Numbered from the stretch's first letter, positions 1 to 6,366 are shown. The stretch is DNA of 8,297 nucleotides from Rhizobacter sp. (GCA_025359585.1 JANYFX010000286.1:1-8297); one strand, 5' to 3'. Numbers and translations are program-made. Notes: generated from the sequence alone by a model not told the origin.

Positions 1-56
1 CGATCGCGATGGCGGTCACCGCGGGTGCCGGAGCGCTGTTCGGCGCCGTGGCCTGA
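1..56 (+). CDS. C-terminal end of a hydrophobic, probably membrane protein (5' part outside window)
   Basis: The frame whose codons start at position 3 is open from the window edge and ends with TGA at 54-56. It reads IAMAVTAGAGALFGAVA and stops. The residues are almost all small or hydrophobic, as in the last transmembrane helix of a permease or other integral membrane protein. Only about 17 codons are visible, so no family can be assigned. The stop lies 54 bases before the start of the CoA-transferase gene on the same strand, so the two could be co-transcribed. A chance open frame of this length cannot be excluded. Confidence 0.45.
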   Translation, partial: IAMAVTAGAGALFGAVA

Positions 57-110
57 AGCCGGCGCCGGTACGACGATCATTGCGCCAGCCCTCTCCCACC
101 GGACCAGCCC

Positions 111-1331
111 ATGCCCGACACACTGCCTTCCCCGCCTCCGACGCCCGGCGCACTCGACGGTCTGCGCGTGATCGAAATGGGCCAGCTCATCGCCGGCCCG
201 TTCGCCGGCAAGATGCTCGGCGAATTCGGCGCCGACGTGGTGAAGATCGAACCGCCCGGCGCCGGCGACCCGCTGCGCAACTGGCGTTTGCTGCAGGACG
301 GCACCTCGGTCTGGTGGCAGGTCTCGTCGCGCAACAAACGCTCGGTTGCGCTCGACCTGCGCACGCCGGAAGGCCAAGACATCGCGCGCCGGCTGATCAA
401 AGAGGCCGACGTGCTGGTCGAGAACTTCAGCCCCGGCACGCTCGAGGCCTGGGGCCTGGGTTGGGAATCGCTCAGCGCGTTGAACCCCGGCCTGGTGATG
501 CTGCGCATCTCCGGCTATGGCCAGACCGGCCCGTACCGCGACCGGCCGGGCTTCGGCGTCATCGGCGAAGCGATGGGCGGCCTGCGCCACCTGACCGGCG
601 AACCGGGCCGCGTGCCGGTGCGCGTGGGCGTGTCGATCGGCGACACGCTCGCGGCCTTGCACGGCACCATCGGCGTGTTGATGGCGCTGTACCACCGCAA
701 GGTCCACGGCGGTGCCGGCCAGGTGATCGACGTGGCGCTCAACGAAGCGGTCTTCAACGTGATGGAAAGCCTGCTGCCCGAGTACAGCGCGTTCGGCGCG
801 GTGCGCGAAGCAGCGGGCAGCGCACTGCCGGGCATTGCACCGTCGAACGCGTACCGGTGCCATGACGGTTATGTTCTGATCGCCGGCAATGGCGACAGCA
901 TCTTCAAGCGCCTGATGGACACCATCGGCCGAGCCGATCTGGCCGCCGCCGGCGACCTCGCCAGCAACGCCGGGCGTGTGGCACGCGTCACCGAGATCGA
1001 CGCCGCCATCGAACAGTGGACGCGGACGCGCAGAGTGGCCGACGTGCTCGCCACGCTCGGCCCGGCGCGCGTGCCGGCCGGCAAGGTCTACACCGCGAAA
1101 GACATCCACGAAGACCCGCATTACCGCGCCCGCGACATGATCCTGCGCCAGCGCACGCGTGACGGCCACGAGCTCGACGTGCCCGGCATCGTGCCCAAGT
1201 TGTCGGTCACGCCGGGCACGCTGCGCTCGTCGGCACCGCACCTGGGCGGCGATACCGACGCGGTGCTGCGGCAGATGGGGCTCTCGGAAGCCGACATCGC
1301 GGTGCTGCGGGGCAAAGGCATCGTCGCCTGA
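111..1331 (+). CDS. CaiB/BaiF family (class III) CoA-transferase
   Basis: This 406-residue protein has the usual length of a family III CoA-transferase, which moves CoA between carboxylic acids through an aspartyl-CoA thioester intermediate in the cytoplasm. Seen in the sequence: the N-terminal signature LDGLRVIEMGQLIAGPFAGK (about 15-34); GADVVKIEPPGAGD (40-53); RNKRSVALDL with a following GQDIARRLIKEADVLVENF stretch (74-106); SGYGQTGPY (134-142); and GVSIGDTLAALHG (173-185), whose Asp178 aligns with the catalytic Asp of formyl-CoA transferase. The C-terminal part carries the typical PAGKVYTAKDIHEDPHYRAR stretch and a final APHLGGDTDAVL motif. The ATG at 111 is the only suitable start before the signature. 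No strong Shine-Dalgarno precedes it. The substrate is unknown, because the family covers carnitine, formyl/oxalyl, succinyl and mesaconyl CoA transfers and no neighbouring pathway gene points to one. Confidence 0.93.
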   Translation: MPDTLPSPPPTPGALDGLRVIEMGQLIAGPFAGKMLGEFGADVVKIEPPGAGDPLRNWRLLQDGTSVWWQVSSRNKRSVALDLRTPEGQDIARRLIKEADVLVENFSPGTLEAWGLGWESLSALNPGLVMLRISGYGQTGPYRDRPGFGVIGEAMGGLRHLTGEPGRVPVRVGVSIGDTLAALHGTIGVLMALYHRKVHGGAGQVIDVALNEAVFNVMESLLPEYSAFGAVREAAGSALPGIAPSNAYRCHDGYVLIAGNGDSIFKRLMDTIGRADLAAAGDLASNAGRVARVTEIDAAIEQWTRTRRVADVLATLGPARVPAGKVYTAKDIHEDPHYRARDMILRQRTRDGHELDVPGIVPKLSVTPGTLRSSAPHLGGDTDAVLRQMGLSEADIAVLRGKGIVA

Positions 1332-1393
1332 GCCTGCGCACGCACCACCGCAAGGCGCCACCCCCCGTCCCTGGTTTGCAGCGCTTCAATGTT

Positions 1394-1422
1394 CGCCGGC
1401 GCACAGACGTGGCCCGCCGGCG
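1394..1422 (+). other. GC-rich stem-loop between the CoA-transferase and HMA-like genes
   Basis: The self-complementary octamer CGCCGGCG occurs at 1394-1401 and again at 1415-1422, so the two copies can pair. Inside them CAC (1402-1404) and GTG (1409-1411) extend the helix around an AGAC loop, leaving GCC as a bulge. There is no T-run after it, so it is not a canonical intrinsic terminator. It may be a mRNA 3' end or leader structure, or simply chance in GC-rich DNA. Confidence 0.25.
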
Positions 1423-1452
1423 CGGTGCAACCTCCGGAGCACGATCAGCTGC

Positions 1453-1456
1453 GGAG
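1453..1456 (+). promoter_or_regulatory. Shine-Dalgarno site for the HMA-like gene
   Basis: GGAG lies seven bases before the ATG at 1464. It supports that start over the upstream ATG at 1389, which would add 25 residues unrelated to the HMA fold. Confidence 0.5.
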
Positions 1457-1463
1457 CTTCGCC

Positions 1464-1690
1464 ATGATTGCCTTCGAAGTCCGAGACATGTTTTCGAGCC
1501 GCTCGGCCGGCGCCATCGTCAAGTCGGTGAAAGCGCTGGACGGCGGTGCGCAGGTGCGGGTCGATCTGACCCTGCACGGCGTCGAAAGCGAACCCGACCG
1601 TGCTCAAGCCCAGGAGCTGAGCGACGCGATCGGCAGAGCCGGTTTCACGCCCGTGGCGGTGGCTCAGCCCGCCACGCGCGAACCGGCCTC
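1464..1690 (+). CDS. HMA-domain-like small protein lacking the CxxC metal site; no stop codon at the expected end
   Basis: Residues 1-66 read as a ferredoxin-like heavy-metal-associated domain. MIAFEVRDM is strand 1, SAGAIVKSVKALDG is helix 1, AQVRVDLTLHGVESE covers strands 2-3, and AQELSDAIGRAGFTPVAV covers helix 2 and strand 4. In copper chaperones of this type the loop after strand 1 is (M)xCxxC. Here it is MFSSRS, with Ser at both cysteine positions, so ordinary thiolate metal binding is not expected. The family is usually about 65-90 residues. This frame continues through a Pro/Glu/Arg-rich tail and does not stop until TAG at 2553-2555, running antisense through the whole metalloprotease gene. 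The listed end is therefore where the supported coding stretch meets that gene's 3' end, not an observed stop. Either the stop was lost, a frameshift occurred, or the protein really has a long antisense-encoded tail. The HMA-like fold is fairly sure, but function and true end are not. Confidence 0.55.
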
Positions 1691-2468
1691 ACCGGAGACC
1701 CGAAAACCGCCACCGAAGATCGCCTTCGACGGCACGGTCGATCTGCTGTTGACCTGGGACCGACTCCGCCACGAGCGCTTCACCGAGACCGGCCGTCCAC
1801 CGGTTGGCGGCCCAGTCGAAGATCGATGCGTGGCCCCAGGCCGCGTCGGGCGTGGCCAAACGCACCCACGCCAGTGTGTCGTGGTCGGCGCCCGGGACCC
1901 GGTCTTTCGATCGTTCCGCAATGAGCCAGGCCCACAGCCGCGCGTAGAGCCGCGGGTGGCGTTGTTGCACCCACGCCAGGCCGACCAGGTCGCCGTAGCC
2001 TTCTTCGCGGCGCGCGGCAGAGACGGGCTCGTGCTGCACATCGACAGATTCGGAATCGCGCGGCGCGATCGGGTGCGCCACGAAGCCCGAAGGCAGGCCG
2101 TGCCAGACACCGTCGAGGTAGCGCCGACAGTGGCCGAGTTCGTGCGCCGCCACGAGTTCGAGCGTGGCACCGAGCAGCGCCGGTTCGATGCGTTCGAGTG
2201 TCGCCAGCGCTTCGCTGTTGCCACGCATCGACAGCACCAGTTTGCAGCGGCCGCCCACGAAGGCCATGGCGAGCGGCGCGGCGCCGGGCGTGGGCTGGGG
2301 TTGCACCACGATGTCCAGCGGCAGCCCGGCTTGCCGGGCGAACTCGACCACCGGCCAGGCGCCCTCAAGCCAGCGTGTCTCGGTCTCGGTCAGCTCGGCC
2401 GCCCGGCAGGCCGGTGCGCTCAGCAGCGCCGCGAAAAACACCGCGAAAGCGAAGAGAGGTGGCCGCAC
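1689..2468 (-). CDS. Exported HExxH metalloprotease-like protein, family unknown
   Basis: The 259-residue product starts with a signal peptide: MRPP, a hydrophobic core at about 5-18, and probable cleavage after Ala23 or Ala24 (PACRAA before ELTE). Its diagnostic feature is LVAAHELGHCRRYLDG, a HExxH zinc site with His109, Glu110 (general base) and His113. Downstream REEGYGDLVGLAW (about 154-166) offers Glu155/Glu156 or Asp160 as a third zinc ligand, as in glu-zincins. Tandem Trp- and Arg-rich segments follow (ERSKDRVPGADHD, AWVRLATPDAAWGHASIFDWAANRW). I do not recognise a named peptidase family, and catalytic activity is inferred from the motif alone. Translation starts at GTG 2468-2466 with AAGGAG six bases upstream. 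The gene lies 144 bases downstream of glucokinase on the same strand and converges on the HMA-like gene. Confidence 0.8.
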   Translation of the reverse strand: MRPPLFAFAVFFAALLSAPACRAAELTETETRWLEGAWPVVEFARQAGLPLDIVVQPQPTPGAAPLAMAFVGGRCKLVLSMRGNSEALATLERIEPALLGATLELVAAHELGHCRRYLDGVWHGLPSGFVAHPIAPRDSESVDVQHEPVSAARREEGYGDLVGLAWVQQRHPRLYARLWAWLIAERSKDRVPGADHDTLAWVRLATPDAAWGHASIFDWAANRWTAGLGEALVAESVPGQQQIDRAVEGDLRWRFSGLR

Positions 2469-2474
2469 GACGGA

Positions 2475-2480
2475 CTCCTT
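2475..2480 (-). promoter_or_regulatory. Ribosome binding site deciding the GTG start of the metalloprotease-like gene
   Basis: On the minus strand the sequence is AAGGAG, then TCCGTC, then GTG. This near-perfect Shine-Dalgarno at six bases fixes the GTG at 2468 as the start and gives a proper signal peptide. Confidence 0.7.
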
Positions 2481-2571
2481 GTTGAAGGAATCTTCGTCGA
2501 CAACGCGCCCCGCTTGAGCGCCGCGGGCGCCGCTGCCTTCCGCAACGTGTTTTAGCGCGCGAAATTAGCGC

Positions 2572-2596
2572 TCGGGCAGATCAGGCCCGGGCCCGA
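2572..2596 (-). other. Possible stem-loop after the glucokinase stop
   Basis: TCGGGC (2572-2577) and GCCCGA (2591-2596) form a six-pair inverted repeat 17 bases beyond the glucokinase stop. On the minus strand it is followed within a few bases by an AT-rich patch (TAATTT). It could act as a weak terminator or processing site between glucokinase and the metalloprotease gene. There is no clean T-run, and a second AT-rich patch (TAAAAC) in the same 144-base gap shows no convincing -35 partner. Confidence 0.2.
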
Positions 2597-2612
2597 CTGC
2601 GTGCCACCGGTG

Positions 2613-3581
2613 TCAGGCCGGCATCAGGTCGAGCGCGCTCGAGGCGCCGATCAGCGCCGGCGCGGCGGCCGTGATCACGTGCGTCGGCATCAGCTTCAGG
2701 TAGTCGGTGAATCGGCCTTTGGATTCGAAGTGCCGGCGGAAAAGAGCGCCGTCGAAACGTACGCCGAGGCGCGGCACGATGCCGCCGCCGATGTAGACAC
2801 CGCCGTGCGCGCCGAGCGTGAGCGCGAGGTTGCCGGCGGCGTTGCCGAGGAAGGCGGTGAAGTGCTGCAGCGCTTGCACGCAGAGCAGGTCGCTGCCGTC
2901 GAGCGCAGCGTCGGTCACATCGGAAGGCGACAGGGCGCGTTCGTCCGCGCCACTCAACGCGCACAACGCGCCGTAAAGGTTCACGAGCCCGGCACCCGAC
3001 AGCACGCGCTCGGCCGAGACGTGACCGAAGCGCTGGCGCAGCAGCCCGAGGATCGCGGCTTCGTGGTCGTCGCTGGCGGCCAGCGTCACGTGCCCGCCTT
3101 CGCCGCTGATGGCCGACCAGCGGCCGTTGCCTTGTGGCACCAGGCCCGAAACGCCGAGGCCGGTGCCGGCACCGAGCAAGCCCATCGTGGCGCCTGACAC
3201 CGCATGCCCGGGCCCGATCTGGCGCAGATCGCCCGGCGCCAGCGCGGTGAGGCTCATCGCGAGCGCGGTGAAGTCGTTGATGACGAGGCAGCGTTCGACG
3301 CCGAGTGCTCGCTTCAACTCGGCGATCGAGAAGCCCCAGGTGTGGTTGGTCATCGCGACCCGGTCCGAGGTGACCGCGGTAGCGATGCCGATGCCGACCC
3401 AGGCGGGCCGTGCACGGCCTTTTTCGGTGAGGTAAGCGACAGCCGATTCGTGCAGCGACGCGTTCGCGGCACAGGGCCGAACCGACACATCCTGAATCGC
3501 CGAGCCGGGGCTCGCCTGCCAGGCCCAACGTGCGTTGGTGCCGCCGATGTCGCCGAGCAATCGTGGGAAGCCTGTGGTCAT
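2613..3581 (-). CDS. glk: Glucokinase, E. coli Glk type
   Basis: This cytoplasmic enzyme phosphorylates glucose to glucose-6-phosphate with ATP, feeding glycolysis or the Entner-Doudoroff route. The 322 residues match the usual length of about 320. Motifs in order: LLGDIGGTNARWA (8-20), the first phosphate-binding loop; NHTWGF (79-84), substrate region; LVINDFTALA (99-108) with catalytic Asp103 next to sugar-binding Asn102; GAGTGLGVSGL (137-147), the second phosphate loop; SGEGGH (159-164) with sugar-binding Glu161 and His164; SAERVLSG (189-196) with Glu191; and GGVYIGGGIVPRL (260-272), the adenosine-side motif. All key residues are present. The start is the ATG at 3581; another ATG eight bases upstream is out of frame and stops at once. 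GGAG precedes the start by ten bases. The gene follows the AgmX-like gene by 53 bases on the same strand, so it may be partly read through from that operon, though it is functionally unrelated. Confidence 0.95.
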   Translation of the reverse strand: MTTGFPRLLGDIGGTNARWAWQASPGSAIQDVSVRPCAANASLHESAVAYLTEKGRARPAWVGIGIATAVTSDRVAMTNHTWGFSIAELKRALGVERCLVINDFTALAMSLTALAPGDLRQIGPGHAVSGATMGLLGAGTGLGVSGLVPQGNGRWSAISGEGGHVTLAASDDHEAAILGLLRQRFGHVSAERVLSGAGLVNLYGALCALSGADERALSPSDVTDAALDGSDLLCVQALQHFTAFLGNAAGNLALTLGAHGGVYIGGGIVPRLGVRFDGALFRRHFESKGRFTDYLKLMPTHVITAAAPALIGASSALDLMPA

Positions 3582-3593
3582 GGGTTCATGTCT

Positions 3594-3617
3594 CCGGCCG
3601 GCATGCTAACCGGCCGG
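3594..3617 (-). other. Perfect 8-bp stem-loop between the motor operon and glk
   Basis: The octamer CCGGCCGG stands at 3594-3601 and 3610-3617, separated by an eight-base AT-containing loop (CATGCTAA). It forms a strong eight-pair hairpin, located after the AgmX-like stop and just before the glucokinase start. No T-run follows on the minus strand, so it is not a classic intrinsic terminator. Its position suggests an operon-end stabiliser or attenuating structure in the glucokinase leader. Each octamer is itself palindromic. Confidence 0.4.
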
Positions 3618-3634
3618 GCACGACCCGGGCCGAC

Positions 3635-4711
3635 TCACGACGGCAGGAAGTCGACCGGCCAGCTCACGATCATCTGATCGACATCCTTGGCGCCGAAGTC
3701 GAACTGGCGAATGCGCGCCAGCAACTTCTGTTCGAGTTCGGCCGCCTTCAGCTCGCTCGAGATGATGCGGCACTCGACCGAGCCGCTCGGTGCGATCTTC
3801 AGTTCGAGCACGACCTTGCCCTGCAGGCCCGGCTCCTCGCGCAGGGCCCGGTTGTAGATGGCGTAGATCGCGCCCTTGTTGCGCTCGAACACGAGCTTGA
3901 TCTCTTCGATCGAGCGCGAGGCCTTGCCGCTGCCGCCGCGTTGCACGTTGCCACCCGCGCCCGAGCCGGTGCCGGTGCCGTCGCCCTTGCCGCCACGCAC
4001 ACCGCCGCCGCCAGCACCACCCCCACCGCCGCCACCGGCCACGCCTTCGACCAGCGTGGTCGCGCGGCCGGCCAGGCCGCCACCACCGGTGTTGCGGCTG
4101 TAGGCCGCAGTGTTGATGCCGCCGCTGCCGCCGGTCGCGTTCGAGGTGATCATAGATCGGGCGGGCAGGCCGGCTTCGTTGCCGGCGCCCACACCGACGC
4201 CCACGCCGGTGCCGACACCGGGGCCTTGTTTGATGTCCTTCTGCAACTGCACCGCGACCGGTGCGCCGCGCAGTTCGGCGAGCTGGTCGCTCATCGCCAG
4301 CAGGCCCACGCCCGCGGCCTTGCGGCGCGCGTTGTCAAGCGTCTTTTCACCCGGCGCCTTGTTCGGCACCGGCTGGCGCGCCTCGGGTGCGATCGCTGCC
4401 TTGGGTGGCTCGGGCTTGGCCGGGTTGGGCTTGTTCAGGCTCGGCTCGGCCTTGTCCTTGAGCGGCTCGGCTTTCACGACCGGCGGCGGGGGCACCGGCT
4501 CGCGCTCCAGCAGCAGCTTGGCCAGGCGCGGCGGCAGCTCCTGCGGCACGGTGCGGTCGATCTTGGGCGGCGGCACGAAGATCATCGCGATGCACAGCAG
4601 CAGCGAGACGATCAGCACGCGTGTGAGGATGCGCCGGAAGCGCGCTTCGTCTTCCGGCGACGGCGACCAGGCCAGCAGCGGGCTGCGGAATGAGACGGCC
4701 AATGCGCTCAT
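3635..4711 (-). CDS. TonB-like energy transducer with AgmX/PglI-type C-terminal domain
   Basis: The 358-residue protein has the layout of a periplasm-spanning transducer. It has a short cytoplasmic N-terminus (1-28), one transmembrane helix (about 29-46, LTRVLIVSLLLCIAMIF) and a Pro/Lys/Glu-rich stretch (47-120). An extremely Gly-rich linker follows (about 163-262, with GVGTGVGVGVGAG and a run of seven glycines). The folded C-terminal domain (about 268-356) contains IEEIKLVFERNKGAIYAIYN, GLQGKVVLELKIAPSG and LLARIRQFDFG. That domain matches what I know as the AgmX/PglI C-terminal domain, a TonB-C-like fold named after Myxococcus gliding proteins (AgmX is GltJ). It presumably couples the ExbB/ExbD motor encoded just upstream to a periplasmic or outer-membrane partner. 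Its ATG overlaps the stop of the second exbD in an ATGA, and AGGAAGG stands just upstream. It lacks the zinc-ribbon and GYF modules of Myxococcus AgmX. The partner and substrate are unknown. Confidence 0.87.
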   Translation of the reverse strand: MSALAVSFRSPLLAWSPSPEDEARFRRILTRVLIVSLLLCIAMIFVPPPKIDRTVPQELPPRLAKLLLEREPVPPPPVVKAEPLKDKAEPSLNKPNPAKPEPPKAAIAPEARQPVPNKAPGEKTLDNARRKAAGVGLLAMSDQLAELRGAPVAVQLQKDIKQGPGVGTGVGVGVGAGNEAGLPARSMITSNATGGSGGINTAAYSRNTGGGGLAGRATTLVEGVAGGGGGGGAGGGGVRGGKGDGTGTGSGAGGNVQRGGSGKASRSIEEIKLVFERNKGAIYAIYNRALREEPGLQGKVVLELKIAPSGSVECRIISSELKAAELEQKLLARIRQFDFGAKDVDQMIVSWPVDFLPS

Positions 4712-5199
4712 ACGTCCTTCCTGCGAACCGCGAACGACACGTCGCTGAAGTTCGCGCGTGCGCTGGTGTACATCACCTTGCGCAGCAGCTGGTAGGGAAT
4801 GTTCTGGTCACCCATGATGGTGATGGCCTTGCCCTTGTCCTGGTTGTCGGCGCGCACGATCACGCGGTTGGCCAGCAGGTCGAGCTCGGCCTTGAGCGGC
4901 TCGATCAGGTCGCCCTTGCTCGCCATCACGTCGGCGACGTTCGCCACCTTGCGGCCATCGACCAGGATCTCGGTGCCGCTGACGACCAGCAGAATGGTTT
5001 CTTTCGGCGACTTCTCGCTGACCGACTCCGGCAGCTTCACGGCCTTCGGGCTCGCGAGCAGCTCGACCCCCGAAGCACTCGACAGCAGGAAGAAGATCAG
5101 GATCGTGAACACGTCGATCAACGAGACGAGGTTCATGTCGACCATCGTCTGGTTGCGGCCTTTGCGTTCGGTGCGCTTTTGCAGCGGGGTCAGTTTCAT
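4708..5199 (-). CDS. ExbD/TolR family proton-channel subunit, Asp-containing copy
   Basis: This 163-residue protein has the standard ExbD/TolR plan: a basic cytoplasmic N-terminus (1-19, KRTERKGRNQ), one transmembrane helix (about 22-42) and a periplasmic domain. The helix reads MNLVSLIDVFTILIFFLLS, and Asp29 is the residue that carries protons in ExbD (Asp25 in E. coli). The periplasmic part contains VVSGTEILVDGRKV, RVIVRADNQDKGKAI and PYQLLRKVMYTSARANFSDV, the usual ExbD ending where the strand-helix unit senses the partner. It starts eight bases after the stop of the other exbD and overlaps the AgmX-like start by four bases, so it is probably translationally coupled to both. It is clearly diverged from its neighbour, so the pair is not a recent duplication. 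I leave the symbol blank because TonB, Tol and Agl-type systems cannot be separated on this protein alone. Confidence 0.9.
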   Translation of the reverse strand: MKLTPLQKRTERKGRNQTMVDMNLVSLIDVFTILIFFLLSSASGVELLASPKAVKLPESVSEKSPKETILLVVSGTEILVDGRKVANVADVMASKGDLIEPLKAELDLLANRVIVRADNQDKGKAITIMGDQNIPYQLLRKVMYTSARANFSDVSFAVRRKDV

Positions 5200-5207
5200 G
5201 GCGCCCT

Positions 5208-5702
5208 CTATCGTTTCGTGATGACAGGCGCATCGCCAATCGAAATGTTGGGGAACAGCTCTGCACGTGTCGTCTTCGGGCCCATCACCGTGTGCGACTC
5301 GCGCGTCGCGTCCATCACCTGCACCAGCGTGTCATAGGGGGTGTCGGGCTCGGCCAGCAGCGTGGCATCGGTCTTGTCGGGGAACTTGGCCTTGATCTGC
5401 GTCATCAGCGTGGACAGCGCCTTCACGTCGTGCACCGTGCCCACGTTCGGAATGCGCGCGATCAGGCCGCCGATGCGGTCACCGACCTCCAGGCTCTCGG
5501 GCCGGATCACGATTTCGAGCTTCAGGTCGTCGGCCTTCAGTTGTTCGACGCCCGAGTTCTGTGCCGGCAGCGACACGTCGAGCACCGACAAGCGCGTGAA
5601 CACGGCGGTGGACAGCAGGAACGGCACCAGCACCACGATCAGGTTGATGAACGCGGTGATCTCCAGGTGCGCTTGCTCTTTGCGCAGGCGACGAACTCGC
5701 AT
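5208..5702 (-). CDS. ExbD/TolR family subunit with Asn in place of the proton-carrying Asp
   Basis: The 164-residue protein has a basic N-terminus (MRVRRLRKEQ), one transmembrane helix (about 15-37) and a periplasmic domain. The helix begins LEITAFINLIVVLVPFLLS. Aligned to ExbD (TPFIDVMLVLL), the conserved Asp is Asn20, codon AAC. This copy should not relay protons by itself, so it may pair with the Asp-bearing ExbD in the motor. The periplasmic part (KLEIVIRPESLEVGD, ALSTLMTQIKAKFPDKTDAT, PYDTLVQVMDATRE) keeps the ExbD pattern of a strand pair and the Y-x-x-L-V-x-V-M-D-A helix. I chose the ATG at 5702, two bases after the exbB stop; the frame stays open upstream through exbB but carries no ExbD sequence there. 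It ends in TAG, eight bases before the next exbD. Confidence 0.88.
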   Translation of the reverse strand: MRVRRLRKEQAHLEITAFINLIVVLVPFLLSTAVFTRLSVLDVSLPAQNSGVEQLKADDLKLEIVIRPESLEVGDRIGGLIARIPNVGTVHDVKALSTLMTQIKAKFPDKTDATLLAEPDTPYDTLVQVMDATRESHTVMGPKTTRAELFPNISIGDAPVITKR

Positions 5703-5704
5703 GA

Positions 5705-6358
5705 TCAGCGGGCTCCGGCCTGCTCGGACTTCAGGCGCTGGACCAGGTTCAGGAAGCTGATCTTCGCGCCTTCGAGGCCGTCGACGATCTCGGCGGTCTT
5801 GGCCTGCAGGAACGAGTGGATCAGCAGGAACGGGATGGCGACCATCAGCGCGAACGCGGTGTTGTTCATCGCGATCGAGATCGAGGCCGACAGCAGCTCG
5901 GCTTTCTCGGCCGGGTTGACCTGCGCCACCGCCGTGAAGCCCTTGATCAGGCCGATGATGGTGCCGAGCAAACCGACCAGCGTGATCACGTTGGCGAAGG
6001 TCGCGATGTAGTGCGTGCGCTTCTCCAGGCGCGGCACGATTTCCATCATGCCCTCTTCCATCGCGGCGTCGAAGTCTTCGCGGCGGCCCGGGCTCTGCAT
6101 GCGGGTCAGACCGTAGTTCACGATCTTGCCGATGGCGGAGTCGGACTTGGCGGTCACGCCCTGCACTTCCTTGAACTGGCCGTTCTCGAGCATCGGCTTG
6201 ACCTGCGACCACATCTTGCGGTTCTGGTTGCGCGCGCGGCTCAGGAAGATGAAACGCTCGATCGCGATCGTCACGCCGATCGCCATGATGAGCAGGCTGG
6301 GGTAGATGAACAGACCGCAGTCCTGGAAGAACTTGACGATCGTGGCAAAGGTATTCAT
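5705..6358 (-). CDS. ExbB/TolQ/MotA family proton-channel protein
   Basis: The 217-residue inner-membrane protein forms the channel around ExbD in proton-driven motors of the TonB, Tol and Agl kind. Three hydrophobic segments are visible at about 15-38, 118-141 and 160-183, with a large cytoplasmic loop between the first and second. The second contains TLVGLLGTIIGLIKGF, the family signature, with Thr133 at the position of ExbB Thr148. The third contains SIAMNNTAFALMVAIP, with Thr168 at the position of ExbB Thr181. These pore-lining polar residues suggest an active channel. The loop has FDAAMEEGMMEIVPRLEKR, the usual run-up to segment two. The frame is open to 6709, but the sequence before 6358 is shadow of the preceding gene. 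The ATG at 6358 has GGAG eight bases upstream and gives a normal length. The stop is two bases from the next gene's ATG. Confidence 0.92.
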   Translation of the reverse strand: MNTFATIVKFFQDCGLFIYPSLLIMAIGVTIAIERFIFLSRARNQNRKMWSQVKPMLENGQFKEVQGVTAKSDSAIGKIVNYGLTRMQSPGRREDFDAAMEEGMMEIVPRLEKRTHYIATFANVITLVGLLGTIIGLIKGFTAVAQVNPAEKAELLSASISIAMNNTAFALMVAIPFLLIHSFLQAKTAEIVDGLEGAKISFLNLVQRLKSEQAGAR

Positions 6359-6366
6359 GGGTGGAT

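Noticed and set aside
2581..3528. Second minus-strand open frame of 315 codons overlapping glucokinase
   Set aside because: It is an Arg/Ala/Gly-rich shadow in another frame with no motif, while the 3581-2613 frame has every glucokinase motif.
3530..4693. Plus-strand open frame of 387 codons opposite the AgmX-type gene
   Set aside because: Its translation is low-complexity Ala/Arg/His/Gln sequence with no recognisable motif, as expected opposite a GC-rich gene. The minus-strand frame has a membrane helix, linker and recognised C-terminal domain.
5703..6212. N-terminal extension of the first ExbD from 6212
   Set aside because: The added residues are antisense-like shadow of exbB in a different frame. 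The ExbD sequence begins at the ATG at 5702.
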